The notes beneath the pieces were generated by a model that saw only the letters and a list, made by a program, of their open reading frames with translations, had not been told where the DNA came from and searched no databases. Shown piece by piece: positions 43,428-51,663 of a DNA stretch of 64,000 bases (position 1 is the first letter of the stretch; each line of letters opens with the position of its first letter). Both the position numbers and the translations under genes were made by a program. Source of the DNA: DATJGR01 sp041739525 (lineage in GTDB: Bacteria; Pseudomonadota; Gammaproteobacteria; Pseudomonadales; Azotimanducaceae); assembly GCA_041739525.1 (NCBI GenBank), contig JBGSNQ010000015.1, forward strand, positions 29,342-93,341, given 5' to 3'.

Positions 43428-44804
43428 ATGAGCCAACTGCGCGATCAGATCCACGACAGTTATCGCGCGTGGGCGCCGTCGTCCGAACGGTTGATCGAAG
43501 AGGCGCGTCGCAGTTTCCCAGGCGGCGACACGCGCATGAGCGCGCACTTCGGACCCTATCCGTTGTTCATCGAACGTGCTTCGGGTTGTCGCATGCGAGA
43601 TGCCGACGGCCACGACATCGTCGACTTCATGAACAACTTCACGTCGTTGATGCTCGGCCATGCGAATCCCGCCGTTGTGACGGCCGTTTCCGAGCAGATG
43701 CAGCGCGGCTCGGCCTACGCGGCGCCAACGCGCAGCCAGGTCGCCTTGGCCGAAATGATCCGTTCGCGTGTCACGTCGATCGAACAACTGCGGTTCACGA
43801 GTTCCGGCAGCGAAGCCACACTGATGACGTTGCGCTGCGCGCGCGCGTTCACCGGTCGCCAGAAGATCATGAAGATGGAAGGCGGCTACCACGGCAGCTA
43901 TGAACTCGCCGAAGTGAGCCTGGTGCCGCGGCCCGATCTATGCGGCCCGCTCGAGGCACCGAACTCCGTTCCGGTGGACGCGAGCATTCCCGACAGCGTG
44001 CTGGGCGACGTGGTGGTGTGCCCGTACAACGAGCCTGAACTGGCGCGCGCATTGATCCGCAAACACGCGCACGAACTTGCAGCGATTATCGTGGAGCCGG
44101 TGCTCGGGAGCATGGGGATGATTCCGGCCACCGTGGAGTTTCTGCGCGCGTTGCGCGAAGCGAGCACCGAAAACGACGTGCTGCTGATATTCGACGAAGT
44201 GATCACGCTGCGGGTGGCGGACGGCGGCGCACAGGCGCTCTACGGCGTGAAACCGGATCTGACGGCGATGGGCAAGATCATCGGCGGCGGATTGCCGATC
44301 GGCGCATTCGGCGGCCGTACCGATCTGATGCGGATGTTCCATCCCGACCAGTCGGAGCCGGTGATGCACGCGAGTACGTTCAGCGGCAATCCGATTTCGA
44401 TGGCGGCGGGCGAAGCGGCAATGAGCCAGGTAAATCCGCAACTGATCGCGCAGATGAACGGGCTCGGCGAACGCTTGCGCAGTGGCTTCGATGACGTGTT
44501 CCGGCGCAACGGCATTCGCGGACAGGCGACCGGCCTGGGATCGCTTACGAACATCCATCTCACCGATGCGAATCTGTCGAGCTCGCGCGACGTCATCGCG
44601 GGGCTCGGTCGCTCCGGCCGCATCAATCAGCTGCTGCACTTGTCGATGCTGATGCGCGGTGTGGCGAGCGCGAGCCGCCTGATGTACTGCACGTCGGCGC
44701 CGATGACGGTGGCCGAAGTCGACTTCGCGGTGGACGCACTCGACGACGCGTTGCGAACGCTGAAGCCCGGTATCGAACGCGAACGGAAGGAGTTGTTGTT
44801 GTGA
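43428..44804 (+). CDS. Class III PLP aminotransferase (glutamate-1-semialdehyde-aminomutase-like)
   Basis: 458 aa. Class III fold: DGHDIVDFMNNFTSLMLGHANPAV, FTSSGSEATLMTLRCARAFTGRQKIMKMEGGYHG, FDEVITLRV and the Schiff-base lysine in TAMGKIIGGGLPIGAFGG. It resembles HemL but is probably not it: the length and context differ, and it is joined to PRPP synthetase rather than heme genes. It may act as an amino-acid or omega-amino transaminase. The stop overlaps the prs start by 4 bp (GTGA). Confidence 0.9.
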   Translation: MSQLRDQIHDSYRAWAPSSERLIEEARRSFPGGDTRMSAHFGPYPLFIERASGCRMRDADGHDIVDFMNNFTSLMLGHANPAVVTAVSEQMQRGSAYAAPTRSQVALAEMIRSRVTSIEQLRFTSSGSEATLMTLRCARAFTGRQKIMKMEGGYHGSYELAEVSLVPRPDLCGPLEAPNSVPVDASIPDSVLGDVVVCPYNEPELARALIRKHAHELAAIIVEPVLGSMGMIPATVEFLRALREASTENDVLLIFDEVITLRVADGGAQALYGVKPDLTAMGKIIGGGLPIGAFGGRTDLMRMFHPDQSEPVMHASTFSGNPISMAAGEAAMSQVNPQLIAQMNGLGERLRSGFDDVFRRNGIRGQATGLGSLTNIHLTDANLSSSRDVIAGLGRSGRINQLLHLSMLMRGVASASRLMYCTSAPMTVAEVDFAVDALDDALRTLKPGIERERKELLL

Positions 44805-45745
44805 CCGATGCGATCAAGCTGATTTCGGGTACCTCGCATCCCGCGCTGGCCGCGGAAATCGCGCAGCACCTCGGGCTGCCATTGTGCGAAACCGAGATCC
44901 ACCGCTTCGGCAACGAGAACATCCTGTTTCAGTGCAAGGAAAACGTTCGTGAATCGGACGTGTTCGTGATTCAGACGTCGTGTCCGCCGGTGTCGGACCT
45001 GTTGATCGAGTTACTGATCATCATCGACGCGTTGAAACACGCATCGGCGCGCCGCATCACCGCGGTGTTGCCTTATCTGCCGTATGCCCGTTCCGACAAG
45101 AAGGACCGCCCGCGCATATCGATCACGGCGCGACTGGTGGCCGATCTGCTCGAAACCGCGGGCGCGCATCGGGTGTTGACGATGAATCTGCACTCGCCGC
45201 AGGTGCAAGGTTTCTTTCGTATTCCGGTCGACCAGCTGAACGCAACGCCGATCGTGTGCGATCACCTGCGCGCCACGACCAATCTCGGTGAAAGCGTGCT
45301 GGTGGCCAGCGACGTGGGCGAAGCGAAAGACCTCGGCGAATACGCGAACCGCCTGAAATTGCCGATGGCCATCATCGACAAGCGCCGCCGCGACGACAGC
45401 GAAAGTCCCGTGGCGGTCGGTTTGATCGGCGACGTGCGGGATCGCGACGCGCTGATCATCGACGACGAGATTGCATCGGGCGGCACGATGATCGAAGCGG
45501 CGCGGTTTCTGCGCGCGAACGGCGCCCGCCGGATCGAAGCAGCCGCGGTGCACCCGGTGCTGTCGGGGCGCGCTGTAGAGCGTCTGCGCGACTCGCCAAT
45601 CGAGCGGTTGATCGTCACCAACTCGATTCCGTTGCGCGGCGATGTTCCGCGTGACCAGGTGGAGGTGATCAGCGTCGCGCATCTGTTCGCCGATGCGATC
45701 CGCGCGATTCACAGCGGCGACAGCGTGTCGAAGCTGTTCGGCTAA
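44801..45745 (+). CDS. prs: Ribose-phosphate pyrophosphokinase (PRPP synthetase), probably a second paralogue
   Basis: 314 aa from a GTG. PRPP synthetase motifs: SGTSHPALAAEIA, YLPYARSDKKDRPR, the flexible loop KRRRDDSESP and the PRPP-binding DDEIASGGTMIEAA. It makes PRPP from ribose-5-phosphate and ATP. The usual neighbours (ispE, pth, rplY) are absent. The aminotransferase before it and the ASCH-like protein after it suggest a specialised unit, so the housekeeping prs is probably elsewhere. Notably, DLHA of standard enzymes is NLHS here. Confidence 0.9.
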   Translation: MTDAIKLISGTSHPALAAEIAQHLGLPLCETEIHRFGNENILFQCKENVRESDVFVIQTSCPPVSDLLIELLIIIDALKHASARRITAVLPYLPYARSDKKDRPRISITARLVADLLETAGAHRVLTMNLHSPQVQGFFRIPVDQLNATPIVCDHLRATTNLGESVLVASDVGEAKDLGEYANRLKLPMAIIDKRRRDDSESPVAVGLIGDVRDRDALIIDDEIASGGTMIEAARFLRANGARRIEAAAVHPVLSGRAVERLRDSPIERLIVTNSIPLRGDVPRDQVEVISVAHLFADAIRAIHSGDSVSKLFG

Positions 45746-45757
45746 GCGATTGGCTCA

Positions 45758-46045
45758 GTGCAATTCACGCAACGTTTGCACGAAGGTATCCGCAACGGCG
45801 ACATCACCATCAGCGTTCGCATCTGGAAGAGTCCGCGCGTGCGCGTCGGCGGTCGCTACAAGCTCGGTGCCGGAATGATCCATGTCGATGCGCTGCGTGA
45901 GATCGGGCTCGATGACATAACGCCGCAGTTGGCGCGCCGATCCGGTTTCAACGGCGTCGTGGATCTTCTGAAAATCGCGAAACACGGCAGCGGTGAGAAG
46001 GTGTATCTCGTGGAATTTCACTATCTCTCTGCGAAGGAACTTTGA
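45758..46045 (+). CDS. Small ASCH/PUA-like RNA-binding domain protein
   Basis: 95 aa from a GTG. Visible segments: ITISVRIWKSPRVRVGGRYKLGAGMIHVDALREIGLDDITPQLARRSGFNGVVDLLKIAKHGSGEKVYLVEFHYL. The beta-strand-rich layout and the pattern of IT-RxWK...V-x-G-x-YxLG fit the ASCH domain (activating-signal-cointegrator homology), a PUA-like fold predicted to bind RNA or modified nucleosides. It starts 12 bp after prs and overlaps the LysE stop-start (TTGA). Role unknown. Confidence 0.7.
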   Translation: MQFTQRLHEGIRNGDITISVRIWKSPRVRVGGRYKLGAGMIHVDALREIGLDDITPQLARRSGFNGVVDLLKIAKHGSGEKVYLVEFHYLSAKEL

Positions 46046-46677
46046 CGTTGTTCGGCACACACGATCTGTGGCTGTTCGTGTTGTCGGGTTTGTTGCTCAA
46101 CGTGTCGCCCGGTCCCGACACGTTCTACATTCTGGGGCGCACCACGAATCAAGGTTGGCGCGCCGGCGCGGTAGCCGCGCTCGGTATCGGTAGCGGCTGT
46201 TTCGTGCACATCTTTGCCGCGGCGCTCGGGTTGTCGGCGTTGCTGGCGGCATCGGCAACCGCCTTCACCGTGCTGAAGTGGGTGGGCGGCGCGTACCTTG
46301 TGTGGATGGGCATCTCGATGCTGCGGACCACAATGCAGACGCCGGAAGCGGAAGCTCGGGTGCCAGCGCAACGGCTGCAACGGGTGTTCGCGCAGGGCTT
46401 CGCGACGAATGCGCTGAATCCCAAAGTGGCGCTTTTCTTTCTCGCATTCCTGCCGCAATTCATCGCACCTGACGCGCCGCACAAGGCGCTCGCGTTTCTG
46501 TTTCTCGGTTGCGTGTTCAACTTCAACGCGACGCTTTGGAATCTGTTCGTCGCGTGGTCGGCGGCGCGCATCGCCGGAGGCGTGAAGGATTCTCGAGCCG
46601 TCCGCACTTGGATCAATCGCTCGATCGGCGGCGTGTTCATCTATCTCGGTGTGCGGCTCGCCACAGTGACGCACTGA
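46042..46677 (+). CDS. LysE/RhtB family amino-acid exporter
   Basis: 211 aa from a TTG at 46042 that overlaps the upstream stop (TTGA); another TTG at 46048 is close. Six membrane helices with LLNVSPGPDTFYILGRTTNQGWRAG, the LysE GPD/GxxxG motif, and NALNPKVALFFLAFLPQF. It exports an amino acid or homoserine-like solute. The position after the aminotransferase/PRPP unit makes an exported amino-acid product possible, which is inference. Confidence 0.9.
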   Translation: MTLFGTHDLWLFVLSGLLLNVSPGPDTFYILGRTTNQGWRAGAVAALGIGSGCFVHIFAAALGLSALLAASATAFTVLKWVGGAYLVWMGISMLRTTMQTPEAEARVPAQRLQRVFAQGFATNALNPKVALFFLAFLPQFIAPDAPHKALAFLFLGCVFNFNATLWNLFVAWSAARIAGGVKDSRAVRTWINRSIGGVFIYLGVRLATVTH

Positions 46678-46746
46678 CGCCCATCGGACCCGTTCGCCGA
46701 GTGCGTGCCCCGGCAGTATGCTTGCGTCCTCTCACGAGGATCTGTC

Positions 46747-47073
46747 ATGGCGGGCGTCGACGAAGTCATCAGGCAATGGGTTCAGAAAGTCGAAAAATCC
46801 GGCGAGCTGCGCAACACGCCCGGCTTCGGCCAACCGTTCGATTTCAAAGACGGCTTTCTCGAAACGCCGAGCGAGTTGCGGATGGCGTACAAGATTCTGA
46901 AAGACGCGGGCTACGTGCCTGCGGAAATCGAGATGATGCAGAAGCTCGCAGCGCTGCGTGAGCAACTCGACGCAACGAAGGGCGAGCCTGCACAGCGAGA
47001 GCTGAAGACGAAAATCGCCGAGATGCAGCAGAAAGTGACACTGATGCTCGAAGCGATGCGCGGCAAACGCTGA
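46747..47073 (+). CDS. DUF1992 (DnaJ-homologue subfamily C member 28-like) protein
   Basis: 108 aa from the ATG at 46747, with CACGAGGA upstream; the frame from 46705 is longer but non-conserved. It shows GFGQPFDFKDGFLETPSELRMAYKILKDAGYVPAEIEMMQKLAALREQL, the DUF1992 pattern, with long charged helices after. The name DnaJ-like comes from eukaryotic members; no J domain is seen here. Function unknown. Confidence 0.85.
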   Translation: MAGVDEVIRQWVQKVEKSGELRNTPGFGQPFDFKDGFLETPSELRMAYKILKDAGYVPAEIEMMQKLAALREQLDATKGEPAQRELKTKIAEMQQKVTLMLEAMRGKR

Positions 47074-47079
47074 CTCATC

Positions 47080-47898
47080 GTGCAAACGCCCGATCTGAGG
47101 GGAACTGTTTCGGTCGTTACCGGCGCGACACGCGGTGTCGGCAAAGGAGTTGCCAAGGCGCTGGCCGACGCGGGTGCACGCGTTTACGTCACGGGCCGTT
47201 CTGTGAGTGCGCAGGCCGATCTCGCAACGCGTACCCGCGCCGACTCGCTCGACGTCGTCCTACCACTTCGATGCGACCACACCGACGACGCTCAAACGGA
47301 GGCGGCGCTCGAGTTCGTGATCGCTCGTGAAGGGCGGCTCGACCTTCTGGTGAATGCCGCGTGGGGTGGGTACGAACGGATGGTCGAAGCCGGTCAATTC
47401 ACGTGGTCCATGCCGTTCTGGCAACAGCCGATGTGGCGTTGGGATGCGATGTTCGCACGCGGCGTGCGCGCGCTGTTCGCGTGCAGTCGAACTGCTGCGC
47501 GGCAGATGGTGGCGCAGCGCAGCGGACTCATCGCGAACATTTCGTTCTGGGCCGCCCAGAAGTATCTCGGCAATGCAATTTACGGTGCAGCGAAGATCGC
47601 GACCGACCGACTGACCGCTGATATGGCGCGCGAATTGTCGGAGCACGACGTCACCGTGGTTTCCGTTTATCCCGGCCTCGTCCGCACCGAGCTCGTGATG
47701 CAGTCTGCCGGGTTCCTCGATATGTCGAACTCGGAGTCGCCCGAGTTCACCGGCCGTGCGATCGCGCACCTTTATGCAGACGGTGAGCGACATCGACGCA
47801 CCGGTAGCGTGATCGTAGCGGCCGCATACGCGCGTGAAGTCGGCTTCAGCGACATCGACGGCCGCCGCCCCGAACCGCTGACACTGGGCTCCGCATGA
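47080..47898 (+). CDS. SDR family oxidoreductase (DHRS1-like)
   Basis: 272 aa from a GTG. Nucleotide motif VVTGATRGVGKGVAKAL, LVNAAWGGYERMVE, Ser in ANISFWAAQKYLG and active YGAAK (YxxxK). The insertion PFWQQPMWRWDAMFARGVRALF matches the DHRS1-type group of SDRs. It reduces or oxidises a carbonyl substrate with NAD(P). It is 6 bp downstream of DUF1992. Confidence 0.88.
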   Translation: MQTPDLRGTVSVVTGATRGVGKGVAKALADAGARVYVTGRSVSAQADLATRTRADSLDVVLPLRCDHTDDAQTEAALEFVIAREGRLDLLVNAAWGGYERMVEAGQFTWSMPFWQQPMWRWDAMFARGVRALFACSRTAARQMVAQRSGLIANISFWAAQKYLGNAIYGAAKIATDRLTADMARELSEHDVTVVSVYPGLVRTELVMQSAGFLDMSNSESPEFTGRAIAHLYADGERHRRTGSVIVAAAYAREVGFSDIDGRRPEPLTLGSA

Positions 47899-47908
47899 GA
47901 GGCGACGC

Positions 47909-48460
47909 GTGTCGAAGCTGACGATTCTCGCGATCTCGGGCAGCCTGCGTGCGCGTTCCACGAATACGGAGTTGCTGATCGCGCTGGCGGCATTGGCGCC
48001 GGATGGCGTTGCCGTCGATCTTTACGACGGACTCGACCGATTGCCGCATTTCAATCCCGATCTCGAACCGACCGAGCCGGAATTCGTGATGGACCTGAAG
48101 CGTCGGATAGGGCACGCCGACGGCCTGATCATTTCCAGCCCCGAATACGCGCGGGGCGTGCCAGGCTCGCTGAAGAATGCGCTCGATTGGCTCGTCGGTG
48201 GCTCCGAGTTCGTCGACAAGCCGGTGGCGCTGTTGAGCGCGTCTTCGCGCTCGACGTATGCGTACGATGCGTTACGTACGACGCTAACGACGATGTCGGG
48301 GCGTTTCGTGACGGAAGCGTCGATCACCGTTCCACTGCTCGGAGGAAATCTCGATGCGAAGGCGATCGCGGCCGATCCCGAGCTATCGCGCGTGCTGCGC
48401 TCGGCGCTCGATGCGTTTTGCAGCGCCGTCGCCCAACGACCTGCGGGAGGGGACGCCTGA
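47909..48460 (+). CDS. NADPH-dependent FMN reductase (ChrR/azoreductase-like)
   Basis: 183 aa from a GTG. FMN-binding flavodoxin-like fold: LAISGSLRARSTNTELL near the start, SPEYARGVPGSLKNALDWLVGG for FMN and flavin stacking. Typical of the NADPH-dependent FMN reductase family (chromate, quinone or azo reductases). It follows the SDR by 10 bp and converges on the TolC gene by 3 bp. Confidence 0.9.
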   Translation: MSKLTILAISGSLRARSTNTELLIALAALAPDGVAVDLYDGLDRLPHFNPDLEPTEPEFVMDLKRRIGHADGLIISSPEYARGVPGSLKNALDWLVGGSEFVDKPVALLSASSRSTYAYDALRTTLTTMSGRFVTEASITVPLLGGNLDAKAIAADPELSRVLRSALDAFCSAVAQRPAGGDA

Positions 48461-48463
48461 CGC

Positions 48464-49960
48464 TCAGTGCGCGAGCGCCGCGCGAAGCCGCTCCTTCATC
48501 GCTGCGCGCTCCGATTCGCTTGCGACGATGTCGAACTGGCCGGTGAACCGTTGCAGGCGTAGGTAGTCGATGAGGAAATCGTAGACGGCGTTTGCCGCGT
48601 TCTGATCGGCATTGAACGCAGAGAACTGCGCATCGACCAGGTCGGTCACCGTCATTACACCGCGTCCGTACGCTTCGGTGACCAGTTCCAGATTGTTGTG
48701 GCCGGAGGTAGCGGCGGTGTTCGAGTAGCCGATCCGATCGAAACGAGCCTCGGTCGAGAGAACCTGCTGCAATACGCCGGCTTGCAGATCGACCACGAGC
48801 TGGTCGTAACGCAACTGCTCCTGATCGAGTTCTGCTTGCGCGCGGTCTCGCTCGGCCGTACGCGCGCCGCCTTGATACAGCGGCAGGCGGGCTTCGAGAC
48901 CGACTGCCCAGTTCGTCTTGTCGGTAACGCCCCCGGGTGCGCCCGGAAACAGTTTCGAGAAATCGACTTGCTCTGTGCCGTCGCCGCTACGGCCGAGTTC
49001 CTGATCGATGCCGGCCTGCGCGGACAGTTCCGGCAGATAGAAGGCGCGTTGCCTGGTGGTGAGTTGCCGGTTCTGCACGTCGAGCCGTTGCTGCATCGCT
49101 TTGATTTCGGGTGCGCCGTGCAACGTTTCGTCGACGAAGTACTTGCGTAACAGCACGCGCGAACCGGGGCGTGCCAGCTCGGCCCGAATCTCCGGCGACG
49201 AGACCATGAAGTAGGCTGCATCGAGCGACGGCGTTTCTGTAGCGTACTGACTGCCCAACGGTTCGTTCATGGTGCGATTCAACGTGATGCGAGCCTGCTT
49301 CGAGGTCGCGTCGGAACTGACCACGCTCGCTTGTGCATTGGCGCGCGCAGTTTCCCACCGATAGATTTCGGAACGCGTACCGACACCCAGTTCGAGGCGT
49401 GACGTCGCACGCTGCAGGTTCGACTCTGTCACGGTGAGATTCTTGCGATCCACTTCGAGCAACGCTTCGGCGCGCAACAGATCGAGATACGCGACGGCGG
49501 TTGCCAGTATCGTGTCGAGCACTCGAGCTTCCTGGTCCTTCACGCGCGCCGCTTCGAGCATGCGTTGTATCTGATACGCGGCCAGCGCTTTGTCGGAGTA
49601 CACCGTCTGCCGCAGTGCGAGCGATGCGAACGACTGGTACTCGGGTGTCTGGCCGACGGCCGCGACCGCACGATCGCTGTCGATACGGCTGCCGCTCAGC
49701 GAAGAGTCGATGTGAGGCAGCAACTCGGAGCGCGCGATGCCGACGTCGGCCGCGCCGATCACCACATCCTGTGCACCGGCGAGCAGGTCGAAGTTCTGTA
49801 TCAGCGCGCGGTCGATGGCCTGAAGCATCGTCAACAGGTTCGACGCTGCGACTTCCGGTTCGACGGGCAGGGCTGGTGTCGCGCCGCTCGCTTGTGTCGC
49901 GAGTATCGCGACGACGAGTGCGGCGAAACGGCGCAGCGCCGCCGGAAAACGACCGATCAA
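48464..49960 (-). CDS. TolC-like outer-membrane efflux protein
   Basis: 498 aa from a TTG at 49960 that overlaps the SMP-30 stop (TTGA). The open frame further upstream is a shadow of that gene. Signal peptide FAALVVAILATQASGA, then the long helical OEP repeats of TolC: LLTMLQAIDRALIQNFDLLAGAQDVVIGAADVGIARSELLPHIDSSLSGSR..., ALRQTVYSDKALAAYQIQRM, and the second repeat with NWAVGLEARLPLYQGGARTAERDRAQAELDQEQ. No inner-membrane pump is adjacent, so it probably serves a transporter encoded elsewhere. Confidence 0.9.
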   Translation of the reverse strand: MIGRFPAALRRFAALVVAILATQASGATPALPVEPEVAASNLLTMLQAIDRALIQNFDLLAGAQDVVIGAADVGIARSELLPHIDSSLSGSRIDSDRAVAAVGQTPEYQSFASLALRQTVYSDKALAAYQIQRMLEAARVKDQEARVLDTILATAVAYLDLLRAEALLEVDRKNLTVTESNLQRATSRLELGVGTRSEIYRWETARANAQASVVSSDATSKQARITLNRTMNEPLGSQYATETPSLDAAYFMVSSPEIRAELARPGSRVLLRKYFVDETLHGAPEIKAMQQRLDVQNRQLTTRQRAFYLPELSAQAGIDQELGRSGDGTEQVDFSKLFPGAPGGVTDKTNWAVGLEARLPLYQGGARTAERDRAQAELDQEQLRYDQLVVDLQAGVLQQVLSTEARFDRIGYSNTAATSGHNNLELVTEAYGRGVMTVTDLVDAQFSAFNADQNAANAVYDFLIDYLRLQRFTGQFDIVASESERAAMKERLRAALAH

Positions 49961-50799
49961 GGCAGACCGGCGCCGGGATACGGCGCGGAAACGACTTGAA
50001 CGCGACCGTCGCGATTGCGGCGACACGCATCCGGATCGCTGCTCGACGCGGTGAGGATGAACAACGTGCGTCGGTCCGCGCCGCCCAGCATGCATGCGAA
50101 CGCGCCGTCTTCGAGACCGACCCGGTGTGTGATGCGGCCGCCTTCCTCGACGCGCACGCATTCGCGTGTGGTCGGCGAGGCAACCCAGATACCGTTGGCG
50201 GCGTCGAGACAAATGCCGTCGGGCACCGTGCCCTGCGGCAGTTGTGCCCATACACGCCTGCCGCTCAACCCGCCATCCGCGGCGATGTCGAACGCAGTCA
50301 GGCGCCCTGCATAACTCTCGCCGACGACGAGTGTGCGTCCCTCTGGAGTGATGACGGTGCCGTTTGGAAATGCCATGTCGTCTGCGACGACACGCGCGCT
50401 CCCGTCGGGGTCGACACGAATCAACTCCGCCGATTTGAACGCGCTGCGACTGTGCAGATCGAAGCCGAAGTTGCCGATGTACGCGCGGCCGAGTCGGTCT
50501 ACCACCATGTCGTTGCAGTGGAAACTCGCGAGCGTGGAGAGATCGGCGACGCTCGAAAGCCGCTGGCCGTCGTAACGCAGCAAACGACGGTCGGTCATCG
50601 AGACCACGAGCAGGTCCCCAGACGGCGTCCAGCCGAGCCCGGACGGCCAGTGTTCGACCACTACGATAGTGTGGGGCTTGGCGTTTTCGTCGATCGCGAG
50701 CACGCGATGATCGTGCATGTCGGATAAGTACAAGCGTCCGTCGTGCCAGCGCGGACCTTCGCCGAAACACAGTCCAGTCAACCACGTTGTCGGGGTCAT
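49957..50799 (-). CDS. SMP-30/gluconolactonase-family protein
   Basis: 280 aa. Six-bladed propeller of the SMP-30/Gluconolactonase/LRE family: FGEGPRWHDGRLYLSDMHDH with the metal Glu, SFHCNDMVVDRLGRAYIGNFGFD, FPNGTVITPEGRTLVVGES and PDGICLDAANGIWVA. The metal ligands E, N, N/D and D appear present, so lactonase activity is plausible. It is the first gene of a two-gene unit with tolC, an unusual partnership. The lactone or ester is unknown. Confidence 0.9.
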   Translation of the reverse strand: MTPTTWLTGLCFGEGPRWHDGRLYLSDMHDHRVLAIDENAKPHTIVVVEHWPSGLGWTPSGDLLVVSMTDRRLLRYDGQRLSSVADLSTLASFHCNDMVVDRLGRAYIGNFGFDLHSRSAFKSAELIRVDPDGSARVVADDMAFPNGTVITPEGRTLVVGESYAGRLTAFDIAADGGLSGRRVWAQLPQGTVPDGICLDAANGIWVASPTTRECVRVEEGGRITHRVGLEDGAFACMLGGADRRTLFILTASSSDPDACRRNRDGRVQVVSAPYPGAGLP

Positions 50800-51088
50800 C
50801 TCTCGAACTCGGGGAGTCGCAGCAAGGCGTGCATCATGTAGTAACCCGGGCTTGATGCAAGAGGCGTCCGGCGCGCTTAGAGCCGCGCGGCGCGCGGGTT
50901 GCGCAAATATTCGATTGAGTTCTTTTCATGTATGCTCGCGACCACCGCGATGGGCGACCAGGGGATCGGGACACAAAGTTTGCTGAAGCGACGTCACTTC
51001 GTGGCGCACTTCCGTCAATCTGGATTCGAGCAGTAACTCCGGCAGACGATACGCGGTGTATGAAAAAACGAGACCACAGGAGATGGAC

Positions 51089-51472
51089 ATGAGTAATACG
51101 ATTCGATTGGTCGCCGTAGCAATGCTGGCGATGGTGGTAGGTTGCGGCGGCGGCAACGACAGCGCAACGAAGGCGAGCGACGCAGCGGGCAAGGCGATGG
51201 ACTCGGCCGCTGACGCAGCTGCGTCAGCGAAAGATGCGGCCGCCGCATCGGCCGATGCCATGGCCGAAGGCGCCAAGACGATGGGCGACGAAACGTCGAA
51301 CGCGATGGATTCCGCTGCTGACACCACAGGCGAAATGGCAGACGACGCGACCGCGACGGTCAACAACGCGATGGACGCGGCATCCGAGTCCGCATCCGAT
51401 GCCGCTGACTCGGCAGACGCAGCAGCGCAGAGCGCGAAAGATGCCGCCGAAGCCGCCAAGAAAGGCTCCTAA
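51089..51472 (+). CDS. Ala-rich lipoprotein with amphipathic (LEA/apolipoprotein-like) repeats
   Basis: 127 aa from the ATG at 51089, which has AGGAG at 51078-51082. Signal peptide with lipobox MVVGC. The mature chain is almost only Ala, Asp, Ser, Lys, Met and Thr: SDAAGKAMDSAADAAASAKDAAAASAD... SADAAAQSAKDAAEAAKKGS, repeating 11-residue-like amphipathic helices. Such proteins act in stress protection or as membrane-associated spacers in other bacteria. An antisense Ala/Ser-rich frame is its shadow. The 289 bp before it is noncoding; no clear promoter was found. Confidence 0.75.
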   Translation: MSNTIRLVAVAMLAMVVGCGGGNDSATKASDAAGKAMDSAADAAASAKDAAAASADAMAEGAKTMGDETSNAMDSAADTTGEMADDATATVNNAMDAASESASDAADSADAAAQSAKDAAEAAKKGS

Positions 51473-51663
51473 GCGGTACGTCGTTCCGACTCTACGATCG
51501 ATGTGATGTGATCGAGGCGGCGCGTCAGCGCCGCCGCTCCCCTCTCCGTTTCCCGAGCGCTCGAATGAGCGCCTTCCCACCCGCGGATGAATCCCGGTAA
51601 GATCCGGCATCTTTCGGTCCGATGCCGGGCCGTTTCACCACGCAAACCATCGGGGGATTCGCA

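Noticed and set aside
46265..46447. Short frames within lysE and other genes
   Set aside because: All are out-of-frame shadows without ribosome sites or conserved motifs.
48464..50785. 773-residue frame treated as one long TolC
   Set aside because: The N-terminal 270 residues are a shadow of the SMP-30 gene. The TTG at 49960, coupled to its stop, gives a normal TolC with a signal peptide.
50926..51459. 177-residue Ala/Ser-rich frame on the minus strand
   Set aside because: It is the complement of the Ala-rich lipoprotein gene. Repeated GCN/GAC codons open antisense frames, and there is no ribosome site or family.
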